Assembly: GCF_001305295.1 (NCBI RefSeq)
Contig: NZ_LJSI01000017.1
Location: 62,001 to 126,000, forward strand
Source of the DNA: Neptunomonas antarctica
GTDB lineage: Bacteria; Pseudomonadota; Gammaproteobacteria; Pseudomonadales; Balneatricaceae
DNA: 64,000 bases
Direction: 5' to 3'
The first letter of the stretch is position 1, and the number at the start of each line of letters is the position of its first letter. Below are positions 55,805 to 64,000 of the stretch, piece by piece. Under the pieces are notes generated by a model. The model had not been told where the DNA came from, ran no database searches, and was given only the letters and a program-made list of their open reading frames with translations. The position numbers and the translations under genes are program-made.

Positions 55805-56608
55805 TCAGATGTCATCATTCAATACCAGTTGCTCTATCACTTTCTTCATGATGTCGTAAGAGAGTGGTTTTGCACAAAGAGCGGATACGCCGGCATTTTG
55901 TATAGCGGCTAATTGATTCTTATTCTGTTCTGATGTGACCATCATTACTGGAATTGTTGGCTGCTGCCCGTGGGCGCGAATATATTCCACCATCTCACGG
56001 CCATCAATATTAGGCATATTGTAGTCGGAAATAATCAGATCAAATGTTTGTTGTTTGAGTGTTTCCAGCGCCTCAGCGCCATCTTTCGCCTCGGTGATTT
56101 CATGAATACCGATATTTGTCAGTGTTTGGTGCAGATACTTCCGGGAAACGCTGCTGTCATCAACGAGTAGTATACGAATATTTTCAAAATCTTCCGGTTT
56201 ACTGTCATCCGGAGTATCAATGTCAATAAGGTAGTGCAAGGTGCTTTGTAGTGCTACTCCCAAATCTTTACGTGTAAAAGGCTTAGGCAAAATGGCTATA
56301 GCGCCTGACTGGCGGATGGGTTCCAAATAACGATAATGGGTTTCAGAAGATACCAGTAGAAAAGTAATATCAGCCAGGGATGTATCCTGACGCATTATAT
56401 TTATAACGTCAGTGCCAGTCATATCAGGGAGGTGCATTGAAGAAAGTACAATGTCAGGGGTTTGGAGACGTATTGCAGTTAGTGCGCTCTGGCCTTCATC
56501 GTATTCATCAATATGGGTTATTCCGAAGCTTTTCAGATGGTTAATGATAATTGTTCTTTGTACTCTCGACGGTTCGATGATAAGTACAAATAGTTCTGAA
56601 AAATTCAT
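55805..56608 (-). CDS. Double-REC response regulator, first domain without phospho-acceptor
   Basis: A 267-residue protein of two REC domains. The first (about 5-125) has Ser57 where the phospho-acceptor Asp belongs (VLSSMHLPDMTG) and a weakened acidic pair (IIEPSR), but keeps its lysine (LPKPF). The second (about 143-262) is complete: Asp150, Asp151, Asp195 and lysine in CAKPL. No output domain. It faces the chemoreceptor gene tail to tail and could act in the same signalling path. Confidence 0.9.
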   Translation of the reverse strand: MNFSELFVLIIEPSRVQRTIIINHLKSFGITHIDEYDEGQSALTAIRLQTPDIVLSSMHLPDMTGTDVINIMRQDTSLADITFLLVSSETHYRYLEPIRQSGAIAILPKPFTRKDLGVALQSTLHYLIDIDTPDDSKPEDFENIRILLVDDSSVSRKYLHQTLTNIGIHEITEAKDGAEALETLKQQTFDLIISDYNMPNIDGREMVEYIRAHGQQPTIPVMMVTSEQNKNQLAAIQNAGVSALCAKPLSYDIMKKVIEQLVLNDDI

Positions 56609-56860
56609 AAATGAGTCTCGGTATATGCCAGAAAACGTATTTTAACAGCTGTTTAGTTTAGCATTCGTTACTTGAGTTTGCGTAGTTAGATAGATTTAAA
56701 AAGATAAATAAACTAAACAATAGCGCCAATCATGTGGTGTTTTCTCTATAAATGATCACGTATAAATCATACATAGTTGTGATTGCTGATATGAGCCGCT
56801 GTTGATATCTTACGGCGATAATTTGGCTATAAATTCAACTACAAGGACTGTGGAGTGCAG

Positions 56861-58036
56861 ATGAACCGAAGCGTTTTTTTACTATCATTATGTCAGGCGC
56901 TATTGGGGACCGGGAATGTTCTTTTAATTTCGGTTAACGGGCTCATTGGTCAAGAATTGTCACCATCAGCAGCGCTGATCACTCTGCCAATTGCAATGCA
57001 ATTTGTTGGCTTGATGCTGGCAACTATTCCTGCTTCTTTTCTGATGCGGAGTATCGGGCGTCGTAATGGCTTTTTTCTGGGTAACTCTTTGGGCATTCTT
57101 GGCGCGGCTGTATCCGCAGTAGCATTGATATATCAAAGTTTCTTTTTTTTCTGCGTTGGCACCACATTTATTGGCATAGGTATTGGGTTTGGAACACTCT
57201 ATCGTTTTGCTGCCGTGGAAGCATGTGAGCCGGAATATAAGAATCGTGCTATTTCTATGGTGATGTTGGGAGGTGTGTTGGCGGCGATGATGGGGCCTGC
57301 GCTGGCGGTTGAAAGCCGGGACTGGATCTCTTCTCAGGCGTTTGTCGGTTCTTTCGTTGGTTTGATTGGTTTATATATATTGGCGTTACTCCTTTTGACG
57401 GGCGTATCAATTCCTCATTCTGTTAGTTCCAACCTTAAAAAGAGTATACAGAGACCTTTATTTGAAATCGTTACACAACCGGTTTTTATCGTGGCGGTGT
57501 TTGCCGGTATGGTGGGTTATGCGGTGATGAATTTGTTAATGACGGCAACGCCATTGGCTATGGCCAGATGTGGTTTTTCGTTTCCGCAAACGGCCTGGGT
57601 GATCGAGTGGCATGTACTGGGTATGTTCTTACCTTCATTTTTTACTGGCCGGTTAATTCAACGCTTTGGCTCAGTACCTATGATGTTGTCTGGTGGGTTA
57701 CTGATGTTGGCGTGTATCGCCATTAACCTGAATGGTAATTCGCAGTGGCATTTTTTGAGTGCTTTATTTTTACTGGGAGTAGGCTGGAACTTCATGTTTA
57801 TTAGTGCGACCAGTATGGTAACGGGGGCTTATACGGATTCGGAGCGGGCTAAGACACAGGCAACTAATGAATTTATGGTGTTTGGTATGGTGACGCTGTC
57901 TGCACTGAGTTCAGGCTGGCTTGAAGTGAGTGTGGGTTGGGAAACCATGAACGTCATCATGATACCTGTTGTTGTCTGGGCCATGCTGATCATTGCGCTA
58001 TTCTCAAGGAAAATAGCGGTGCCAGTGATCGCTTAA
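56861..58036 (+). CDS. Major facilitator superfamily transporter
   Basis: A 391-residue protein with about twelve predicted membrane helices. The loop MRSIGRRNGFFLGN between helices 2 and 3 is a form of the MFS motif A. Substrate unknown. ATG 56861 has GGAG five bases upstream; the GTG at 56855 overlaps that site and is rejected. It is convergent with ptsP. Confidence 0.9.
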   Translation: MNRSVFLLSLCQALLGTGNVLLISVNGLIGQELSPSAALITLPIAMQFVGLMLATIPASFLMRSIGRRNGFFLGNSLGILGAAVSAVALIYQSFFFFCVGTTFIGIGIGFGTLYRFAAVEACEPEYKNRAISMVMLGGVLAAMMGPALAVESRDWISSQAFVGSFVGLIGLYILALLLLTGVSIPHSVSSNLKKSIQRPLFEIVTQPVFIVAVFAGMVGYAVMNLLMTATPLAMARCGFSFPQTAWVIEWHVLGMFLPSFFTGRLIQRFGSVPMMLSGGLLMLACIAINLNGNSQWHFLSALFLLGVGWNFMFISATSMVTGAYTDSERAKTQATNEFMVFGMVTLSALSSGWLEVSVGWETMNVIMIPVVVWAMLIIALFSRKIAVPVIA

Positions 58037-58040
58037 GTTA

Positions 58041-58061
58041 AAAAAGACGGGGCTGCCCCGT
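58041..58061 (-). terminator. Terminator of ptsP
   Basis: Read on the - strand, ACGGGG-CAG-CCCCGT is followed by TCTTTTTT. It lies just after the ptsP stop and may also serve the MFS gene, though no T-run follows on that strand. Confidence 0.85.
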
Positions 58062-58064
58062 TGC

Positions 58065-60314
58065 TTAGAGCCCCAGTTCCTTTAGTTTCTTCTGCAGTAT
58101 TTTGTGGATCTCCGCTTCATCTTCGGCGGCATTCGCTTTAACCAGAATCTTCAGCAAGTCGGCACGATTAACCTGCCTGATTAGCCATTTTATCTTAGGT
58201 ATCTTGTGCGCACTGAGGCTGAGTCGATCAAATCCCATGGCAATTAATAATAGTACAGAGGCGGGGTCTGCTGCCATCTCTCCACACAGTGATACAGATA
58301 AGTTTAGTTCAGAGCATTTGCTTCTGATCATCTGTAAGGCCACTAAAACGGCGGGATGCAGATTGTTAAACAAGCGGGACACTTTGGGATTGTTACGGTC
58401 TACGGCTAACAGATATTGGGTTAAATCGTTTGAACCAATGGATACAAAATCAATATAAGGGGCTATTTTGTCCAATAATAGCATGGCTGAAGGTACTTCA
58501 ATCATAATGCCCAGCTTAGGCTTAGTGACTTGTTTCCCTTCCTTGTTGAGCTCTGCTAACGATTGTTTAATGAGTTCTTTTATTGCTTTTATTTCTTCAA
58601 TACGGCTGACCATAGGAATCAAAATCTGCAGGTTTTCCCGACCGTGGGCCGCGCGCAGCATGGCCCTGATCTGAGTGACCTGCAGTGCCGTGTTATCCAG
58701 TGTGAAGCGAATGCCACGCCAGCCTAAATAAGGATTCTCTTCTTTGAATTCAAAGTACGGGAGTTGTTTGTCGCCACCAATATCGAGCGTCCTCATGGAG
58801 ACGGGACGTGGACTGTAGGCATCGATAACTTCTTTATAAACGTGATACTGCTCTTCTTCTGTAGGGAAGCTGTCATGCACCATAAAAGGTATTTCTGAGC
58901 GATATAAGCCAATCCCCTCTGCACCGTTACGTAACCCCGGCGATACATCCGCTAGCAGTCCGGTATTCGTATGCAGAGTGACGTGAAAACCATCCAGTGT
59001 GACTGCCGGTAAGTCTTTATATTTTGCCAGTGCTTTATTGAATTCTTGTTCGTTTTTTTCCAGCTGGCGATATTCCCTTATCATCTCGGCAGGAGGGGAA
59101 ATAATAACTTCGCCACGGTTTCCATCGATTACAGTTAATTGGTGGGCATAACGTTTGATGTCTAGATCAGAAACCCCCATGACTGCAGGTAAACCGAGGG
59201 CGTTCGCCACGATAGAAGTATGTGATAGAGCTGAACCGGATGTGCAAATAACACCTTGAATTTGATCGGAATTGTATTCAGATAGATCAGCAATGCTAAT
59301 CAATTCACCGGCTAAGATAATGGCTTTGTTTTTATCTGGGGAGACTGATCGTTCTCGTTTGGCCATTTGCGTCATCAGTTTAATCGCAATATGCCTGACG
59401 TCTTCTCCCCGGGCTTTCATGTAGGGGTCTTCTGCCATTTCAAAAACGTCGGCCAGAGCCAGAGACGTTTGTCTGACAGACCACATAGCACTGTTGCCCT
59501 GTTGAATGTGTTTTGTCGTACCTTGGCGTAACTCAGGGCTTTCCAGCATCATCCGATAGACAGAAAATAATGATGCGATATCTTCAGGGAGGTCTTTTTT
59601 TATTCGGTTGGAGCCCTGTTCCAGATCCTTGATGACTTTTTCCATGGCGGCTTCAAAGATCGTCAGTTCTTCTGTTACTTGTCCGCCCGTTTTCTCGGGT
59701 TCTTTTTGCAGGTCAATATGCGTATTGATATGAATTAATTCGCCGATACCTACACCTGACGAACTGACAACGCCGTTAAAACGCTTATACAGTTTTCCGG
59801 GTTTACGGGAAGGGATCCACTCCCCGGATCGTTGTATGTTATAAAGTGTTGCGGCTAACTGCGACGCAATGGTAGTAAGGAATGCTTCTGCTTCCTGAGA
59901 AAAGGGTTCCGTTTCGGTTCCCTGAACGACAATTACACCAATAAGCTGGCGAAAATATATCAATGGTACGCCCATAAACTGACGATAGGGTGTTTCATGT
60001 GCCTTTGGGAAAAACACAAAGTTATCATGTGTCGGGGCGTCGGCTAAATTGAGCGGATGCTTGGTTGAAGCAATGACCCCCACAAGCCCTTCGTCTAAAC
60101 GCAGCTTTATTTTGCCAACTGATGAAGTAGAGAGTCCTTGTGTGGCGGCTAAAATCAATTTGGCGCGCGAGGGTGACTTTAGATACAAACTGCAAACAGG
60201 TACATCCATTAACAGGCTAAGTCGTGCCACAATAATCTGCATGGCACTCATGGCATTTTCAGCACCCGAAATCTCTTGTACAAGTGTTGTTAAAGTAGCC
60301 AGTGAGGGTTGCAT
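58065..60314 (-). CDS. ptsP: Phosphoenolpyruvate-protein phosphotransferase of the nitrogen PTS
   Basis: Enzyme I-Ntr, 749 residues (E. coli 748). An N-terminal GAF domain (1-~160) senses metabolites such as glutamine in E. coli. The phosphohistidine domain carries His365 in GSALSHTSIVANALG, and the PEP-binding barrel follows (GLYRSEIPFM, LGWRGIRFTL, SIGSNDLTQYLLAVDR, LCGEMAADP). In many relatives ptsP is preceded by rppH; here a small unknown gene and recC lie divergently upstream. Confidence 0.96.
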   Translation of the reverse strand: MQPSLATLTTLVQEISGAENAMSAMQIIVARLSLLMDVPVCSLYLKSPSRAKLILAATQGLSTSSVGKIKLRLDEGLVGVIASTKHPLNLADAPTHDNFVFFPKAHETPYRQFMGVPLIYFRQLIGVIVVQGTETEPFSQEAEAFLTTIASQLAATLYNIQRSGEWIPSRKPGKLYKRFNGVVSSSGVGIGELIHINTHIDLQKEPEKTGGQVTEELTIFEAAMEKVIKDLEQGSNRIKKDLPEDIASLFSVYRMMLESPELRQGTTKHIQQGNSAMWSVRQTSLALADVFEMAEDPYMKARGEDVRHIAIKLMTQMAKRERSVSPDKNKAIILAGELISIADLSEYNSDQIQGVICTSGSALSHTSIVANALGLPAVMGVSDLDIKRYAHQLTVIDGNRGEVIISPPAEMIREYRQLEKNEQEFNKALAKYKDLPAVTLDGFHVTLHTNTGLLADVSPGLRNGAEGIGLYRSEIPFMVHDSFPTEEEQYHVYKEVIDAYSPRPVSMRTLDIGGDKQLPYFEFKEENPYLGWRGIRFTLDNTALQVTQIRAMLRAAHGRENLQILIPMVSRIEEIKAIKELIKQSLAELNKEGKQVTKPKLGIMIEVPSAMLLLDKIAPYIDFVSIGSNDLTQYLLAVDRNNPKVSRLFNNLHPAVLVALQMIRSKCSELNLSVSLCGEMAADPASVLLLIAMGFDRLSLSAHKIPKIKWLIRQVNRADLLKILVKANAAEDEAEIHKILQKKLKELGL

Positions 60315-60523
60315 ACAAACGTCCTGTGTTAATGGTAGTCAAGTTAGTTATAGATGATTTAAAAAAACATAATCGCACATAAAACAATTATTTATCAATG
60401 GCTGCACCAATTGAGTTCCAGTAAGATGGCACAATAGTTGTCAGCATGTTTGATGCGGATAATAAAACAAATACTTACGTTAAAATAGATGATGTTTTGA
60501 TGTTGAAAAAGCAGGAGATTGAA

Positions 60524-60739
60524 GTGAAAAGTTTTCTGTTCGCGACGCAAGATGAACGTGGTGGTGTGATGTTGTGTGAAATCGACACACTAGAAGATGC
60601 TGTTACGTACTTGGGTAAGCGCTTTACCGGTGTGGTCCGGGTTGAACAAGGTAAAGATGTATGGACAACTGAAGGTGGCTTTGTGTTTGTCGATAAATCA
60701 GAGGAGCTGAGTCAGTCAGGCATTCCTCCTGCCGGTTAG
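60524..60739 (+). CDS. Small protein of unknown function
   Basis: A 71-residue product if started at GTG 60524, which has AGGAG six bases upstream. A longer frame from ATG 60446 would give 97 residues but lacks a ribosome binding site. I recognise no family; the sequence looks like a compact alpha/beta protein (KSFLFATQDERGGVMLCEID). It lies between the divergent ptsP and recC, 61 bp before recC on the same strand. Confidence 0.65.
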   Translation: MKSFLFATQDERGGVMLCEIDTLEDAVTYLGKRFTGVVRVEQGKDVWTTEGGFVFVDKSEELSQSGIPPAG

Positions 60740-60800
60740 CGATCGCTTTTATTTATCACAGGGCTGGCGATGATAAGGCGAGCTATCACGGGACAGGACC

Positions 60801-63800
60801 ATGTTAAGGATTTATCACTCAAATGCGCTGGATACTCTGCGCGATATACTGGTTGAGATGATCAAAAATGATCCGCAATCAGATCCCTTTCTGGCGGATC
60901 AGATTTTGGTTCAAAGCCCCGGAATGGCGCAGTGGCTAAAATTAGAGTTAGCTGAACGCCTGGGCATTGCTGCTAATATTGAGTTCCCTTTGCCGGCAAG
61001 TTTCCTCTGGAAAGTCTTTGTCGCGGCACTTGACGATGTTCCTGAGCGCTCCGCGTACAATAAAGCATCGATGACCTGGGTGTTAATGAGGATTTTGCCT
61101 GAGCATCTCAATGATGATCTGTTCAGTATTCTCAGACAATACCTTAAACAGGATGATGATCCGCTGCGCCTTTATCATCTCTGTGCAAAGGTAGCTGATC
61201 TATACGATCAGTATCTTGTTTATCGCCCTGACTGGATTGCTGCCTGGGAGCAGGGTGATGATCAGCCCGCCGATGACCAGGAACAGCGTTGGCAACCGGT
61301 TTTATGGCGGGCGATTGTTGCCGATACAAGTGCCAGAGGATTACCGCACTGGCACCGTGCCAATATGTACGACACTTTTATTAGTGCGCTGTCTGATAAA
61401 AGTTCAGTTTTATCGGGCGTGCCGCAACGCATCTTTGTGTTTGGCATCTCTGCATTACCTCAAAACTATATTGAAGCACTCGCCGCCTTAGGTGAAAAAA
61501 TTGATGTTCATTTAATGCTGGCGAATCCATGTCGACATTATTGGGGTGATATCGTCGATCCCGCTTATCTGGCGCGGTTGAATAGGCTCTGGTTATCGAA
61601 GGGGCAGGATGCCGACAGTACCTACCAAACAGGTCATCCTTTATTAGCGTCGATGGGTAAGCTGGGGCGTGATTATCTGTATCTGATTCAACAAATGGAG
61701 TTGCCGGAAGTCGGGCTGTTTAACGATGCCTGCTATGACTTGATGCTAAGCGCTTTACAATCGGACATTCTTGAGCTGAATAACCGAGGGTCGGTTTTAG
61801 AGCACTTACATCAAGATCCTGATCTGATGCCTATTAGCTTTGCTGCAGACGACCAGAGTATTCAACTGCATTCGGCACACAGCGCGTTACGTGAAGTGGA
61901 AATTCTGCAAGATCAGTTATTGGCGATGTTTAACGACAATGCCACACTGAAACCGCGCGATATCATTGTGATGATGCCGGATGTGGCGCATTACGCGCCC
62001 TATATTGATGCGGTTTTTGGTAACGCTGAACAGAAATGTTTCCTGCCGTATTCCATATCAGATCGCTCTGCGGAGCAGGAAATTCCGCTGCTGAGCAGTT
62101 TTATGCAGCTTATTGCGCTGAATAATAGCCGTTTTAGCGTATCCGAAGTGATAGCGCTGTTAGAGTTGCCCGCCACGTTGCGGCGCTTTGGTTTAGAGCA
62201 GGAAGACTTTGAGAATATTCGCCATTGGATACATGAAACCGGTATTCATTGGGGGCTGGATCAGGCGTCCCGTGAGGATGTCGGTAGCGTTCAGTTTGAG
62301 CAAAACAGCTGGCATTTTGGCATGGATCGTCTTTTTAGCGGTTATGCGTTAGGTGCAGCTGATACGGTATGGAATGATATTGCACCTTACGATGGGGTAG
62401 GCGGCTTATCGGCGGCAGCATTGGGTCAGCTATCTGCATTTCTGACCCAGCTAGGCCAGTTAAAGGAGCTGTTCTCGGGTGAGCAGTCGCTGACTGAGTG
62501 GATCGTGCAGATTCATCAGATGATGGATTCAATGTATCTGCCTGATGAACGTGATCATGAAGCGCTGGAGCTCATCTATCAAGCGCTCGAATCTTTACGT
62601 GAAACCTTTCAGGAAGTCACTTTCGAAGGCAGCATCGATGTGGCGATACTGCGGGATTATTTACAGGAACAACTCTCCAGCCAGCGTTCGTCACAACGGT
62701 TTTTATCCGGACAAATTAACTTCTGTACATTGATACCGATGCGGGCGATTCCGTTCAAGGTCGTTTGCTTGCTTGGCATGAATGATAGCGATTATCCGCG
62801 CTCATTGCCGCCCATGGGGTTTGACCTGATGGTCGACCATCCTCGCAAAGGCGACCGCTCTCGCCGTGATGATGATCGATACCTGTTTCTCGAAGCACTG
62901 TTGTCCGCACGTGAAACACTTTATATCAGTTATGTGGGACGCTCGATTGCGGATAATTCCAAACGCGTCCCCTCGGTGTTAGTCAGCGAAGTCTTGGAAT
63001 ATTGTGACCAGGCCTATCGGATTGAGGGCTTAGCGTTGCTCGTCCAGCAGCATTTATTACTTGAACATCCGTTAACGGCCTACAGTCCTGCTTATTTTGA
63101 TGCCTCGTCTGAGCGTTTATTCAGCTATAACGCGCGTTGGGCTATTCCTCAGGCTGAGGCGGCTCAAGTTGCAAGAGGTCAGGCTGAAAATTTTATCAAA
63201 GGTAAGCTTCAGGAAACAGAATGTGAGCAGCTGGAACTGGAAGAACTCATCATGTTCTACCGGCATCCGATTCAGTATTTTTTTCAGAAAAGAATGCAAA
63301 TCTATTTCCGTGATGATGAGCTGGTCTTATCTGACGAAGAGCCATTTCATCTGGAGCCGTTGACCGATTACCATTTACGCAAGCGGTTGTTGAAATCTGC
63401 ATTGCGGGGCGATGGATTAGAAGCGACCGGACAATACATCCGTCAGTCTGGTGTATTGCCGGTAGGTAAGGCGGGTGATATTGAACTATTCAAACGAACC
63501 CGTGATATCGGTGAGCTGTATGAAAAAATGCAACCACTGATGACAGGTGAGCCACGTCGTTTAGAGATTAAGCTGAGGTTTCCGGGATTAGGAAAGCTTT
63601 CAGGGTCAGGCAAACTTTCAGAGTCAGGGAACTGCGGTTCTACTGAGATGGAAGCCTGTGACCTGACGCTGCAGGGCTGGGTTAATGATGCTTATCAGGG
63701 TGGCGTACTCAAATATGATGTATCCAAAGTATCTGGCAGACACCGTTTTATTACGTGGATACAGCATTTGGCGACCTGTGCCGCAGGCTTTGCCGAGCGC

Positions 63801-64000
63801 ACTATTTATCGGGGTTTGAGCGAACAGTTTAGTTTTAAGCCGGTATCTGCTGAACTGGCTCATCAAGAACTCACACAACTCATCAGCGTTTATCGGGAAG
63901 GGCAACGCCTCCCTCTTAACTGGATACCCGAACCTGCCTGGAAATGGTTAAGCCTTCGCGAGAAGGATGAAGATCGTGCCCGCAAAGACGCCCAGAGTCG
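60801..64000 (+). CDS. recC: Exodeoxyribonuclease V subunit RecC, C-terminus missing
   Basis: The frame stays open from ATG 60801 to the right edge, about 1066 codons (E. coli RecC 1122). The start MLRIYHSNALDTLRDIL and later LVQSPGMAQWLKLELAERLG, FPLPASF and YDQYLVYRPDWIA match RecC closely. RecC is the subunit of RecBCD that recognises Chi and splits the DNA strands. recB and recD would be expected directly downstream, outside the window. No frameshift or internal stop seen. Confidence 0.95.
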   Translation, partial: MLRIYHSNALDTLRDILVEMIKNDPQSDPFLADQILVQSPGMAQWLKLELAERLGIAANIEFPLPASFLWKVFVAALDDVPERSAYNKASMTWVLMRILPEHLNDDLFSILRQYLKQDDDPLRLYHLCAKVADLYDQYLVYRPDWIAAWEQGDDQPADDQEQRWQPVLWRAIVADTSARGLPHWHRANMYDTFISALSDKSSVLSGVPQRIFVFGISALPQNYIEALAALGEKIDVHLMLANPCRHYWGDIVDPAYLARLNRLWLSKGQDADSTYQTGHPLLASMGKLGRDYLYLIQQMELPEVGLFNDACYDLMLSALQSDILELNNRGSVLEHLHQDPDLMPISFAADDQSIQLHSAHSALREVEILQDQLLAMFNDNATLKPRDIIVMMPDVAHYAPYIDAVFGNAEQKCFLPYSISDRSAEQEIPLLSSFMQLIALNNSRFSVSEVIALLELPATLRRFGLEQEDFENIRHWIHETGIHWGLDQASREDVGSVQFEQNSWHFGMDRLFSGYALGAADTVWNDIAPYDGVGGLSAAALGQLSAFLTQLGQLKELFSGEQSLTEWIVQIHQMMDSMYLPDERDHEALELIYQALESLRETFQEVTFEGSIDVAILRDYLQEQLSSQRSSQRFLSGQINFCTLIPMRAIPFKVVCLLGMNDSDYPRSLPPMGFDLMVDHPRKGDRSRRDDDRYLFLEALLSARETLYISYVGRSIADNSKRVPSVLVSEVLEYCDQAYRIEGLALLVQQHLLLEHPLTAYSPAYFDASSERLFSYNARWAIPQAEAAQVARGQAENFIKGKLQETECEQLELEELIMFYRHPIQYFFQKRMQIYFRDDELVLSDEEPFHLEPLTDYHLRKRLLKSALRGDGLEATGQYIRQSGVLPVGKAGDIELFKRTRDIGELYEKMQPLMTGEPRRLEIKLRFPGLGKLSGSGKLSESGNCGSTEMEACDLTLQGWVNDAYQGGVLKYDVSKVSGRHRFITWIQHLATCAAGFAERTIYRGLSEQFSFKPVSAELAHQELTQLISVYREGQRLPLNWIPEPAWKWLSLREKDEDRARKDAQS

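Overview
The window reads as a chromosomal segment of a gammaproteobacterium. The best guess is a marine Oceanospirillales-type heterotroph, because gene content and order recall both Pseudomonas (one-piece cysI followed by a DUF934 gene; dnaX-ybaB-recR; moxR-DUF58-tgpA) and enteric bacteria (rsxABCDGE, nrdAB-yfaE, ycgL-ycgN, ptsP, recC). This placement is inference from family resemblance. Coding density is high and no insertion sequence, prophage, plasmid gene or CRISPR array is visible.

Layout. 1-1709: cut lemA, a DUF2788 membrane protein and an HDOD protein (- strand). 2174-6401: tRNA-Tyr (-) divergent from class Ia ribonucleotide reductase nrdA-nrdB and its 2Fe-2S ferredoxin; the control region holds a DnaA box, a good promoter and two NrdR-like boxes 33 bp apart. 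6402-6813: a convergent gap with a cluster of DnaA boxes. 6814-15600: rsxABCDGE and nth (-), with a CheC-type response regulator and a diguanylate cyclase set between rsxE and nth. 15764-23930: sulfate assimilation (cysDN on -, TSUP transporter, cysI, DUF934, cysH and cysG on +). CysN carries a tail resembling an APS kinase that has lost its P-loop. 24090-26468: DUF3622 protein, a double CDGSH Fe-S protein whose 3' end is duplicated in three 78-bp tandem copies, and an alpha/beta hydrolase-OsmC fusion.

26516-35633 is a signalling island. A four-gene operon (-) encodes REC-GGDEF-EAL, REC-HDOD, a PhnD-like periplasmic binding protein and a histidine kinase. A decayed response-regulator gene follows, then a dCache histidine kinase and an HTH-REC regulator (+). 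No ABC permease or ATPase accompanies the binding protein, so it more likely serves as a ligand sensor for the kinase than for uptake. This is the best candidate in the window for an undescribed system.

36112-47759: dnaX (with all elements of an E. coli-type -1 frameshift signal), ybaB, recR, rnd, ycgL, ycgN; rpsA; an unrecognised membrane-anchored coiled-coil protein with prc; an FKBP lipoprotein and apeB. 47891-64000: a small zinc-ribbon protein behind a perfect 29-bp palindrome, SlyD-like FKBP, moxR-DUF58-tgpA-ygjP-like operon, a chemoreceptor convergent with a double-REC regulator, an MFS transporter convergent with ptsP, a small unknown gene, and recC running off the right edge.

Overall the segment mixes housekeeping genes (dNTP supply, DNA repair, sulfur assimilation, translation, proteolysis) with many c-di-GMP and two-component proteins, several of which have altered active-site residues. 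Start codons were adjusted by ribosome binding site and family length for rsxA, the TSUP gene, cysI, the DUF934 gene, the hydrolase-OsmC gene, the phnD-like gene, the DUF58 gene, the chemoreceptor, the MFS gene and the small gene near 60.6 kb.
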